DNA of 13,991 nucleotides from an uncultured Lachnospiraceae bacterium. Lineage in GTDB: Bacteria; Bacillota; Clostridia; Lachnospirales; Lachnospiraceae. Positions 6,999 to 13,873 of this stretch are shown one piece after another. How positions within the stretch are numbered: the stretch's first letter is position 1; the number at the start of each line of letters is the position of its first letter. The translations under genes and the position numbers were made by a program. Location: contig CAJUDX010000073.1 of the NCBI GenBank assembly GCA_910584785.1, positions 1-13,991 of the forward strand, read 5' to 3'. The notes beneath the pieces are model-generated. The model worked only from the letters and a program-made list of their open reading frames with translations. It searched no databases and was not told where the DNA came from.

Positions 6999-8849
6999 CT
7001 ACTCTCTCTCCAAAATTTCCATAAATTCTTCGCCTGTGATCGTTTCCCGTTCCAGTAAATATTCAGACAATTCATTCAACTTCGCAGCATGGCTCTTTAA
7101 TATTCCCAATGCCTTCTGATACTGTTCCTTAACAATGGCAATCACCTCATCGTCCACCGCCTTTGCCGTCTCCGGCGCGCAAACCATCGAAGTATCCCCG
7201 CCCAAATACTGGTTATTTACGGTTTCCAGGGCAACCATACCAAACTGGTCGCTCATCCCGTACCTGGTCACCATGGCCCTGGCAATCTTCGTCGCCTGTT
7301 CAATATCATTAGAAGCGCCGGTGGTAATAGACTGGAACATAAATTCCTCCGCTGCCCGCCCTCCGGTAAAGGTGGCAATCTTGTTCAGCGCCTCCTCCTT
7401 ACTCATCAAAAATCTCTCTCCTGCTTCCACCTGCATCGTATAACCCAAAGCGCCGGAAGTTCGGGGAATAATCGTAATCTTATGCACGGGTGCAGAATTG
7501 CTCTGACAAGCAGCCACCAGAGCATGACCGATTTCATGGTAGGCGACAATCCTTTTCTCTTTTTGGGAAACTGAGGCATCCTTCCTCTGGTATCCGGCGA
7601 TAACCACCTCCACGCTTTCTTCCAGGTCGGATTGTGTAACCAGATGCCGCCCCATACGCACAGCGCGCAGGGCAGCTTCATTGACAATATTGGCAAGTTC
7701 AGCACCGCTTGCCCCGGATGTCGCCCGCGCAACAGAATTAAAGTCTACAGAATCTTCCAGCTTTACTTCCTTGCCATGAACCTTAAGGATGGCCTCCCGC
7801 CCTTTTAAGTCCGGCAGTTCAACAGGAATCCGCCGGTCAAAACGTCCCGGACGAAGCAGGGCCTGATCCAGGGATTCCGGTCGGTTTGTCGCCGCCAGAA
7901 TAACCACACCCTTCTTTCCGTCAAAACCATCCATCTCGGTTAACAGCTGATTTAACGTCTGTTCCCGCTCATCATTTCCTCCAATTCCGCCCCCGTCACG
8001 CTTTTTTCCAATGGTATCAATCTCATCGATAAAGACGATACAGGGCGCCTTTTCATTCGCCTGCTTAAATAAATCCCTCACCTTTGCCGCACCCATGCCG
8101 ACAAACATTTCCACAAACTCTGAACCGGAAATAGAAAAGAAGGGAACGTGCGCTTCCCCGGCAACCGCCTTGGCAAGCAGGGTCTTTCCTGTTCCAGGAG
8201 GGCCGACCAGTAAGGCTCCCTTGGGGAGGGTTGCGCCGATTTCTGCATATTTTTGAGGATTATGAAGAAAATCCACGATTTCTTGCAGTGCTTCCTTCGC
8301 CTCCTCCTGTCCTGCCACGTCGCCAAAGGTCTTTCCTGTCTCTGTCTCCGCATAAATCTTGGCATTTGACTTTCCAAAGGTCATTGCCGGGTTTCCCATA
8401 CTTCCCATCTTTTTTTGCAGTGTACGCCCTAAAATCTGGCCAATGGCGATAAACAGCACAATCGGAATAATCCACTGCACAAAGATCGTGCTGAGAAGCG
8501 AAGGCTGGGTGACAATTTCCTGGGAAAAAGTGACTCCCGCTGCTAAAAGACGATCCGTAAGACTGGCGTCCGGCCATAACCCCGTCTTATACGCCGTAAC
8601 CCCCCACTCCTTTTCTACACCCTCTTTCACTGTAAACATCAGGCCCTCTTCGTCCTGATAAACCATATCCACCTGGTTAGCTTCAACAAAGTGAAGGAAC
8701 TGGTCATAGCTGACCTCCTTAACTGAACGCCCCATCATCGAGGGCACTAAAAAGGTATTTAACAAAAATACCACCAGCAAAACAATTCCATAATAATAGA
8801 AGAAGGACTTTCGCGGATTTTTGTCCGGGTTCGTATTCTTTACTCCCAT
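6999..8849 (-). CDS. ftsH: ATP-dependent zinc metalloprotease FtsH
   Basis: Membrane-anchored AAA+ protease that degrades misassembled membrane proteins and some regulators. The domain order is canonical. TM1 is about 16-37, an extracytoplasmic segment about 40-115, TM2 about 119-141. The AAA module has Walker A GPPGTGKT (216-223), Walker B IVFIDEID (271-278) and the second region of homology ending RPGRFDRR (333-340). The zinc protease has HEIGH (H438, H442, catalytic E439), with D515 of SNDIE as third ligand. At 616 aa it is slightly short because the C-terminal tail is brief. The frame opens at a TTG (8855) and has ATGs at 8852 and 8849. AAAGGAG (8857-8863) is 7 nt from the ATG at 8849, so I use that. 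It stands alone, not in a tilS-hpt-ftsH arrangement, so it may be a second paralogue. Confidence 0.96.
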   Translation of the reverse strand: MGVKNTNPDKNPRKSFFYYYGIVLLVVFLLNTFLVPSMMGRSVKEVSYDQFLHFVEANQVDMVYQDEEGLMFTVKEGVEKEWGVTAYKTGLWPDASLTDRLLAAGVTFSQEIVTQPSLLSTIFVQWIIPIVLFIAIGQILGRTLQKKMGSMGNPAMTFGKSNAKIYAETETGKTFGDVAGQEEAKEALQEIVDFLHNPQKYAEIGATLPKGALLVGPPGTGKTLLAKAVAGEAHVPFFSISGSEFVEMFVGMGAAKVRDLFKQANEKAPCIVFIDEIDTIGKKRDGGGIGGNDEREQTLNQLLTEMDGFDGKKGVVILAATNRPESLDQALLRPGRFDRRIPVELPDLKGREAILKVHGKEVKLEDSVDFNSVARATSGASGAELANIVNEAALRAVRMGRHLVTQSDLEESVEVVIAGYQRKDASVSQKEKRIVAYHEIGHALVAACQSNSAPVHKITIIPRTSGALGYTMQVEAGERFLMSKEEALNKIATFTGGRAAEEFMFQSITTGASNDIEQATKIARAMVTRYGMSDQFGMVALETVNNQYLGGDTSMVCAPETAKAVDDEVIAIVKEQYQKALGILKSHAAKLNELSEYLLERETITGEEFMEILERE

Positions 8850-8927
8850 CATCAATCTCCTTTCCTGCGGATTATATTTAATTTAATGGCCTCTGCTACC
8901 TGCTCTTTCCCCTTAGATAATGTAAGT

Positions 8928-8956
8928 AGGATAATACAACTCCCAGCATTTGTCAA
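8928..8956 (-). promoter_or_regulatory. ftsH promoter
   Basis: On the complement, consensus -35 TTGACA (8951-8956), 17-nt spacer, -10 TATCCT (8928-8933). The leader is about 70 nt. I saw no CIRCE or paired CtsR heptads here. Confidence 0.7.
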
Positions 8957-9030
8957 TCACATCCTTTTTAGTTTCTGTCCCATCTCCTTTCACACAACCA
9001 CTTCCAAAATGCAAAATTGGACAAAAACAG

Positions 9031-9059
9031 TTGATTTTAGCTATCATATCGAATATAAT
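9031..9059 (+). promoter_or_regulatory. Promoter of the HPt gene
   Basis: -35 TTGATT (9031-9036), 17-nt spacer, -10 TATAAT (9054-9059). It is divergent from the ftsH promoter, with about 75 bp between the two -35 boxes. Confidence 0.75.
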
Positions 9060-9095
9060 AAAAAAGAAATACGGAAAAAGAAAAGGTGAGGTGCC

Positions 9096-9452
9096 ATGAC
9101 AGATCAATTTAAAGAACAGCTGCAAAGCGCAGGCGTAGACGTAACCGGCGCGTTAAATCGTTTTATGAATAACGCAGGACTTTACGAGCGCTTTCTGAAA
9201 AAATTTCCTGCAGATACAAGCTACCAAAATCTTCTTAACGCAGTGGAGGCTGGTGACTTTGAGGAGGCTTTCCGGGCCGCTCACACATTAAAAGGAGTAG
9301 CAGGAAATTTAGGTTTCGACAACCTTCTGACTTATGTGGTCCCCCTGGTCGAAGTTTTTCGGGAGAAAAACCCGAATATACCAGCCGACCAGTTCCAGGG
9401 AGCAAAAGACGAGTATCAGAAACTGTGCGAAATCATTGCAGCAAACGCATAA
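9096..9452 (+). CDS. Stand-alone histidine phosphotransfer (HPt) domain protein
   Basis: 118-aa cytosolic protein consisting of a single HPt four-helix bundle, which relays phosphoryl groups between response-regulator receiver domains in multistep phosphorelays. The phosphoacceptor is H63 in AAHTLKGVAGNLG (61-73), an exact match to the HxLKGxxxxLG core. No kinase, receiver or output domain is fused to it and none is encoded in this window, so its partners (probably hybrid kinases elsewhere) are unknown. The start is ATG 9096 with GGTGAGG (9085-9091) just upstream; a weaker AAAGG sits at 9082-9086. It has its own promoter and terminator, so it is a single-gene unit. Confidence 0.9.
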   Translation: MTDQFKEQLQSAGVDVTGALNRFMNNAGLYERFLKKFPADTSYQNLLNAVEAGDFEEAFRAAHTLKGVAGNLGFDNLLTYVVPLVEVFREKNPNIPADQFQGAKDEYQKLCEIIAANA

Positions 9453-9519
9453 GAAAAAACATTAAAAAAGAAAATTTGCCGTTAGGCGGGGGATTACGTA
9501 TTCGTATCAGGTGTGTGCC

Positions 9520-9561
9520 AAAGGATGGAACAGCATAAATTGCTTGTCCCATCCTTTTTTT
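9520..9561 (+). terminator. Rho-independent terminator of the HPt gene
   Basis: AAAGGATGG (9520-9528) pairs with CCATCCTTT (9549-9557). The stem continues inward through ACA/TGT and GCA/TGC, followed by a run of seven T (9555-9561). The small membrane-protein gene on the other strand stops 4 bp away; on that strand no T-run follows the stem, so it would terminate weakly there. Just upstream is a small extra hairpin (TACG-TATT-CGTA, 9495-9506). Confidence 0.9.
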
Positions 9562-9564
9562 GCA

Positions 9565-9693
9565 TCAACCCTTGTCCTCATTCATATCATCTGCAATTGC
9601 GCCGAATGTGCCTGTCACCGTAGAAACCGTTACTGCCACAACAAACAGCACCAAAAGAAGAATGAACCCCATAAATGCTGCAATAAATCCCAT
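9565..9693 (-). CDS. Small single-pass membrane protein (42 aa)
   Basis: A 42-codon frame on the minus strand, too short for a usual ORF cut-off. The product starts MGFIAAFMGFILLLVLFVVA. Residues 2-28 are almost all hydrophobic, a clear transmembrane helix. The tail is short and acidic (IADDMNEDKG). AAGGAG (9703-9708 on the complement) lies 9 nt before ATG, and an extended -10 promoter is found upstream. The stop is TGA at 9565-9567, directly next to the convergent HPt terminator. Good ribosome binding site, promoter, membrane profile and convergent arrangement argue for a real gene. The family is not recognised. Small proteins of this kind often regulate membrane complexes, but that is only an analogy here. 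Confidence 0.65.
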   Translation of the reverse strand: MGFIAAFMGFILLLVLFVVAVTVSTVTGTFGAIADDMNEDKG

Positions 9694-9730
9694 AAGCTGT
9701 CTCTCCTTGCTTTTTTGTAAAATTTCCCTG

Positions 9731-9762
9731 GATGAAACTGGACTTATGCACCCAGCTTCATC
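9731..9762 (-). other. Hairpin in the leader of the small membrane-protein gene
   Basis: GATGAA (9731-9736) with TTCATC (9757-9762), then CTGG (9738-9741) with CCAG (9752-9755), separated by one unpaired position. On the minus strand the unpaired position is a G-T, which pairs in RNA; on the + strand it is an A-C mismatch. It lies between the predicted start point (about 9772) and the ribosome binding site. No T-run follows, so it is not a terminator. Confidence 0.45.
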
Positions 9763-9778
9763 TGGATATGCTTAGTTT

Positions 9779-9807
9779 AGTATAACACAGAAAAACTGAG
9801 ATGAAAA
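9779..9807 (-). promoter_or_regulatory. Promoter of the small membrane-protein gene
   Basis: On the complement, -10 TATACT (9779-9784) directly preceded by TGT (extended -10), with a weak -35 TTTTCA (9802-9807) at 17-nt spacing. The -35 ends 2 bp from the -35 of the divergent degV-family promoter. Confidence 0.55.
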
Positions 9808-9809
9808 GA

Positions 9810-9838
9810 TTGAAATTAAAAAAAGATAATGTTATAAT
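9810..9838 (+). promoter_or_regulatory. Promoter of the DegV-family gene
   Basis: -35 TTGAAA (9810-9815), 17-nt spacer, -10 TATAAT (9833-9838). The leader is about 90 nt and begins with a small hairpin (GTAGT 9841-9845 with ACTAC 9853-9857). Confidence 0.7.
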
Positions 9839-9936
9839 AAGTAGTAATTAAAACTACATGACAGAACTCATAGTTGGACTGGCGATATTTTCCTTTTTGA
9901 CAAAATTCCAGCTGACTGTGCGATGGAGGAAAATTC

Positions 9937-10773
9937 ATGACCTATAAGATTATTGGCGACAGCTGTTTAGATTTAACTGCAAAATTAAAAAAAGATTCCC
10001 ATTTCCAAACGATTCCCCTCACCCTTCAGGTAGGACAAACCACGGTCATTGACGATGAAAGCTTTAACCAAAAGGAATTTATCCAGCTGATGAAAAACAG
10101 CCAGGACTGCCCTAAGACCGCCTGTCCGTCACCGGAGCGCTTTAAAGAAGCCTATACCTGCCCGGAAGAAAATATCTTTGTTATTTGTCTGTCTGAACAC
10201 TTAAGCGGAAGCTATAACAGTGCAGTTCTTGGGAAAACTCTTTACGAAGAAGAGTTCGGAAAGAAAAACATTTATGTCTTAAGCTCCCATTCCGCTTCAG
10301 CCGGCGAATTAAACCTGGCCCTGTATATCCGGGACTTATGCGAGCAGGGACTGTCCTTTGCAGAAATTAAAAAACGAGCCACGGCTTATCGGGATGATAT
10401 GAAAACCTACTTTGTCCTGGAATCCCTGGACTACCTGCGAAAGAACGGACGCCTGAGCGGACTTCAGGCATTTTTTGCCACCACCTTAAATATCAAGCCG
10501 GTAATGGCTGGTGATAAGGGAATTATTGTAAAAATCGACCAGGCACGCGGCATCAACAAAGCCCTCCAGCGCATGTGCGATCATGCAGTTTCGTCTGTCA
10601 GAGATACCAGGGAGCGGACATTGGTCATTGCCCACTGCAACTGTCCAAGCCGCGCCAGACTGGTAAAGGAAGAGATGGAAAAACGGGGAAGTTTTAAAGA
10701 GGTTATTATCACAGAAACCGCCGGTGTTGCTACCGTTTATGCCAATGATGGCGGGATTGTGATTGCACTTTAA
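9937..10773 (+). CDS. DegV family fatty-acid-binding protein
   Basis: 278-aa cytosolic protein of the DegV/FakB family. Members bind one fatty acid; FakB-type members present it to the kinase FakA for phosphorylation, feeding exogenous fatty acids into phospholipid synthesis. Family motifs in order: GDSCLDL (7-13, usually DSTxDL), KTACPSPERF (60-69, the TSxPSP region), LSGSYNSA (89-96, fatty-acid headgroup loop), SASAGELNLAL (119-129), ESLDYLRKNGRLSG (162-175) and NIKPV (185-189). The C-terminus reads TVYANDGGIVIAL where many members have a THxGPG motif. Length is normal (about 280). The start is set by GGAGG (9925-9929), 7 nt before ATG. It has its own promoter; fakA is not nearby. Whether it works as a FakB cannot be told from sequence alone. 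Confidence 0.92.
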   Translation: MTYKIIGDSCLDLTAKLKKDSHFQTIPLTLQVGQTTVIDDESFNQKEFIQLMKNSQDCPKTACPSPERFKEAYTCPEENIFVICLSEHLSGSYNSAVLGKTLYEEEFGKKNIYVLSSHSASAGELNLALYIRDLCEQGLSFAEIKKRATAYRDDMKTYFVLESLDYLRKNGRLSGLQAFFATTLNIKPVMAGDKGIIVKIDQARGINKALQRMCDHAVSSVRDTRERTLVIAHCNCPSRARLVKEEMEKRGSFKEVIITETAGVATVYANDGGIVIAL

Positions 10774-10802
10774 GCGAAAGTTTGGGGCTGTGCTGAAGAG
10801 AA

Positions 10803-10951
10803 TCTGCTTCGGCAGGGCATATTCTATCGGAAACACACTCTCGCTTTGCAGAGAACGCAGCGGATAGCAGATTTGTGCTATATCTGACCAAGTGCTGATG
10901 TTCCATAGCGTGTTCCTCACAGAATATGTCCTGCCTTTGCTATTTTGCAGA
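10803..10951 (+). repeat. 150-bp imperfect palindrome with internal hairpins
   Basis: The outer arms GGCAGGGCATATTCT (10811-10825) and AGAATATGTCCTGCC (10921-10935) pair over 15 bp with one G-U in + strand RNA. TCTGC (10803-10807) and GCAGA (10947-10951) may extend it. Inside, GGAA/TTCC plus CAC/GTG form a second stem (10829-10836 with 10910-10916). Within that are CGCT...AGCG (10842-10862) and ATAGCA/TGCTAT (10864-10881). It fills the gap between two convergent genes and does not encode a clear protein. It resembles a folded intergenic repeat (MITE- or REP-like) or a structured RNA in the degV 3' region. No T-run terminator follows. Confidence 0.6.
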
Positions 10952-10988
10952 CAATGCTTTAATTTTCTCCGGGCTAAGTTTTTATTCT

Positions 10989-13007
10989 TTATTTCTCCAT
11001 CTTCGTCCCAGCCAGAACCATCATAATCTCGTTGCTCCGAGTGATAAAGTTGGTCATTCTTTCAGGGGTCAGGCTGCCGTGGCTTAGTTTAGCCAGATCG
11101 TAAAGCTGCTGGCAGATCTTATCTACGGTTTCTCCTTCTTTATTTTCCAGGACGTACTGTACCAGAGGATGGTTGCTGTTTAATACCAGGGTTTCTCCGT
11201 TTCCTCCAAACATTGACGGGTCCATTCCTCCGCCCATGCTGTACATCCGCATCATCTCCTGCATCCGGCGGGATTCTTCAGATACGGTGATCATGGAAGC
11301 AACGGAGGTGTCTTTCAATTTTTCTGTTTTAACTTCCAGTTTATCATTCGCTAATGCTTTTTTTACAGCAGCAGACAGTGTTTCGGCATCAGCTTTAGCC
11401 TTTTCAGCATCTTCCTCGCTGGTTTCGTCCTTGAAGATATCTGTCACATCGGTATCAATGCGAAGAAATTTCAGATTTTCGTTTTTCTGCTCTAACTGAT
11501 TGATGAATGGGCTGTCAATGCTGTGCGGAAGGATTACGGCATCCATCCCCTCTTTCTTAAACATGTTGATATACTGGCTCTGCTCTTTTTCGTCGGTAAC
11601 ATAAAATACCTTGTCCGGGTGCTTTTCTTTATTCTTTTCCAGGCATTCCGGCAAGGTCAGGTACTTGCCTTCCAGATTCTTAAAGATAATATAATCTTTC
11701 ATTTTCTCCTGGAATTTTTCGTCTTTAATGCAGCCAAACTTGATAAAGGGATTGATATCGTCCCAGTATTTCTCGTAGTTTTCGCGGTCGGTCTTGCACA
11801 TGCCGGAAAGCTTATCCGCAACTTTCTTGGTGATATAGTCGGATATTTTCTTAACGAAGCCGTCGTTCTGCAGGGCGGAACGGGATACGTTCAGCGGGAG
11901 ATCCGGACAGTCGATTACACCTTTTAAGAGCATCAAAAATTCGGGTATAACTTCCTTGATATTATCAGCAATAAATACCTGGTTATTGTACAGCTTAATG
12001 GTTCCTTCCAGGCTCTCGTACTCTAAGTTAATCTTCGGGAAGTAGAGGATGCCTTTTAAGTTAAAAGGATAATCCATGTTCAGGTGAATCCAGAACAGCG
12101 GCTCACGGTAATCCATAAAGACTTTGCGGTAGAATTCCTTATACTCTTCCTCGGTGCACTCGTTGGGATGTTTATTCCAGAGCGGGCTTACCTCATTTAA
12201 AGCTACCGGACGCTTAATAATTTTATATTTTTCTTTTGCCGGGGAAATCTCTACAACTTCCTTGGTTCCATCCTCATTTTCTTTTTCTTCGGTCTTGGCC
12301 TCCTCGACGATCGTTTCTACGATGGTGTCTTTGTCGGTCAGTTCATCTTTTTCAATCGTTTCATACTGCGGACCGTCGGCTGCATTGTCCAGGAAAATCG
12401 GAACCGGCATGAAAGAACAGTATTTTTCGATAACTTCTCTTGCGCGGTATTCGTTGGAGAACTCGGTACTGTCCTCGTTCAGATAAAGGGTGATCTTTGT
12501 ACCTGTGGTGTCTTTGTCGCTGTCAGTCATTTCAAATGACGTGCCGCCCTCGGACTCCCAGTGGACAGGCTTGGCCCCTGCCTGATAGGACAATGTGTCG
12601 ATGGTTACTTTATCAGCTACCATAAATGCCGAGTAAAAACCCAAACCGAAATGACCAATAATCTGGTCTTCGTTTGCTTTGTCCTTGTATTTTTCCATAA
12701 ATGCCTGCGCACCGGAAAAAGCAATCTGGTTAATGTACTCTTCTACCTCATCTTCGGTCATGCCCAGACCATTATCTTCAAAGACAATGCTCTTATCGTT
12801 GGGATTTACCGTTACCTGAATCTTGTACTCCATATCCTCCGGCTTTTCAAACTCTCCGATCAGTTCCAGCTTTTTCAGCTTGGTGATTGCGTCACAGCCA
12901 TTAGAAATCAGTTCCCGGTAGAAAATATCGTGGTCGGAATAAAGCCACTTCTTGATAATGGGAAATATGTTCTCGCTGTTAATTGATAAGCTTCCAGACT
13001 TTGCCAT
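10989..13007 (-). CDS. htpG: Chaperone HtpG (Hsp90)
   Basis: Cytosolic ATP-dependent homodimeric chaperone. The 672-aa product has the GHKL ATPase site: RELISN (31-36) with the catalytic Glu and the magnesium-binding Asn, DNGLGM (78-83) and GHFGLGFYSAFMV (118-130). A middle domain follows and a C-terminal dimerisation domain ends in the GETLVLNSNHPLVQYVLE region. It is longer than the E. coli type (624 aa), mainly because of a highly charged stretch at about 219-262 (EEAKTEEKENEDGTKE) between the ATPase and middle domains, where eukaryotic Hsp90 has its linker. AAAAGGAG (13017-13024 on the complement) lies 9 nt before ATG. It is monocistronic, with its own promoter, and a CIRCE operator adjoins it. 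Confidence 0.97.
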   Translation of the reverse strand: MAKSGSLSINSENIFPIIKKWLYSDHDIFYRELISNGCDAITKLKKLELIGEFEKPEDMEYKIQVTVNPNDKSIVFEDNGLGMTEDEVEEYINQIAFSGAQAFMEKYKDKANEDQIIGHFGLGFYSAFMVADKVTIDTLSYQAGAKPVHWESEGGTSFEMTDSDKDTTGTKITLYLNEDSTEFSNEYRAREVIEKYCSFMPVPIFLDNAADGPQYETIEKDELTDKDTIVETIVEEAKTEEKENEDGTKEVVEISPAKEKYKIIKRPVALNEVSPLWNKHPNECTEEEYKEFYRKVFMDYREPLFWIHLNMDYPFNLKGILYFPKINLEYESLEGTIKLYNNQVFIADNIKEVIPEFLMLLKGVIDCPDLPLNVSRSALQNDGFVKKISDYITKKVADKLSGMCKTDRENYEKYWDDINPFIKFGCIKDEKFQEKMKDYIIFKNLEGKYLTLPECLEKNKEKHPDKVFYVTDEKEQSQYINMFKKEGMDAVILPHSIDSPFINQLEQKNENLKFLRIDTDVTDIFKDETSEEDAEKAKADAETLSAAVKKALANDKLEVKTEKLKDTSVASMITVSEESRRMQEMMRMYSMGGGMDPSMFGGNGETLVLNSNHPLVQYVLENKEGETVDKICQQLYDLAKLSHGSLTPERMTNFITRSNEIMMVLAGTKMEK

Positions 13008-13077
13008 AATGTAACACTCCTTTTCTATGCAGTCCTATAGTTTTTTCGTTTTTCACCTTTCACGGTTGTTTTCATAT

Positions 13078-13093
13078 TCCACAGCGTTGTGGA
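13078..13093 (-). other. Small hairpin in the htpG leader
   Basis: TCCACA (13078-13083) and TGTGGA (13088-13093) form a perfect 6-bp stem around a 4-nt loop. It lies about 20 nt downstream of the predicted htpG start point, where it could influence transcript stability. Role unknown. Confidence 0.4.
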
Positions 13094-13117
13094 CAATCTT
13101 TTTATGTCTCGCTCCTT

Positions 13118-13146
13118 ATTCTAATACAGGTATAACAAAAAGTCAA
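13118..13146 (-). promoter_or_regulatory. htpG promoter
   Basis: On the complement, -35 TTGACT (13141-13146), 17-nt spacer, -10 TAGAAT (13118-13123). The leader is about 105 nt. Confidence 0.75.
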
Positions 13147-13153
13147 CAGGAAA

Positions 13154-13180
13154 TTAGCACTCATTTTCATTGAGTGCTAG
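13154..13180. promoter_or_regulatory. CIRCE operator (HrcA binding site)
   Basis: TTAGCACTC (13154-13162), 9-bp spacer, GAGTGCTAG (13172-13180). It matches the CIRCE consensus TTAGCACTC-N9-GAGTGCTAA at 17 of 18 arm positions. CIRCE is bound by the heat-shock repressor HrcA, usually at groESL and hrcA-grpE-dnaK. Here it sits 7 bp upstream of the htpG -35, between htpG and the divergent 13373 gene. Confidence 0.92.
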
Positions 13181-13372
13181 TAATTTTGCAAAAAGCTTTC
13201 ATTTTCTTGATAATTGATAAAGATTTTATGGAGCACCCTTTATCCACTCTTTTTTTTACGGATTTTTTGTGTTATATTAGGTGTAGAAAAATATATCTGT
13301 TTTCAGCCCACATTCAGGAAAAACTAAAATTAACAAAATAGAACTAAACAGCATAAGCAGGAAAGGATATTT

Positions 13373-13873
13373 ATGATTGCACTATCCATCGATGATTTAA
13401 AATCTTTCACTCAAAAACTCTTCCTGGGGACAGATTTTGATGATTTTTTATTGACTGAAGCAAAGATTGTAACCTTTAACACCTTTACCATTGACGGACA
13501 CGTCCGCAGGGGCTTTTACACGGAAGAGGAAGCTGGGGAACTTAAACTGCAGGAATGTTCCTTCTGGAAAACCATCCGACCGATTTGCTTTTCTCTGATT
13601 AAGGGTAAACGCCTGCCGGGAAGTTTCCACATCTCCCTGCAGGCAAATCATCAGCAAATGGAAGATTTTTTAACCTCCAGACAAATCCTTGCTATTTCCA
13701 GTGAACAAATCAAAGGGCTTTATTTACATATCCGCTATGATGACGGAAAGCTCTTCTGCATCACCGGAAGTTCTCTGGCTGTTTTTACGATGGACAAAAC
13801 CTTAGAGCGGGAATGGGACACCTATGTGGAAGATTTTCTCAAGCAAACTGGAATTGCAGCTATCCGGGAATAG
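13373..13873 (+). CDS. DUF5721-like protein of unknown function
   Basis: 166-aa protein with no signal peptide or membrane segment, probably cytosolic. The N-terminus MIALSIDDLKSFTQKLFLG followed by FDDFLLTEAKIVTFNTFTIDG (22-42) is the pattern I associate with DUF5721, a family seen mostly in Lachnospiraceae; this family call is from memory. The rest alternates short beta-like strands (GLYLHIRYDDGKLFCITG, about 115-132) and ends in a charged helix (LEREWDTYVEDFLKQTG). No catalytic motif is visible. AAAGGA (13362-13367) lies 5 nt before ATG. The promoter is weak: a TATATT (13273-13278) with no good -35. It is divergent from htpG, with CIRCE in the shared gap, but whether HrcA affects it is unknown. 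Confidence 0.8.
   Translation: MIALSIDDLKSFTQKLFLGTDFDDFLLTEAKIVTFNTFTIDGHVRRGFYTEEEAGELKLQECSFWKTIRPICFSLIKGKRLPGSFHISLQANHQQMEDFLTSRQILAISSEQIKGLYLHIRYDDGKLFCITGSSLAVFTMDKTLEREWDTYVEDFLKQTGIAAIRE

Noticed and set aside
8913..9125. 70-aa minus-strand frame across the ftsH/HPt gap
   Set aside because: It covers both divergent promoters and the HPt start, and lacks a ribosome binding site.
10486..10920. 144-aa minus-strand frame across the end of the DegV gene and the palindrome
   Set aside because: No ribosome binding site; the N-terminal part comes from the palindrome and the rest is antisense to a conserved gene.
12561..12986. 141-aa + strand frame inside htpG
   Set aside because: Antisense shadow of a highly conserved Hsp90 ATPase domain. 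The same applies to 11523-11927 and the other long frames inside uvrA, ftsH and htpG.
13085..13094. DnaA-box-like TTGTCCACA on the complement
   Set aside because: A single imperfect match within a hairpin in the htpG leader, with no cluster of boxes or AT-rich unwinding region, so no origin is supported.
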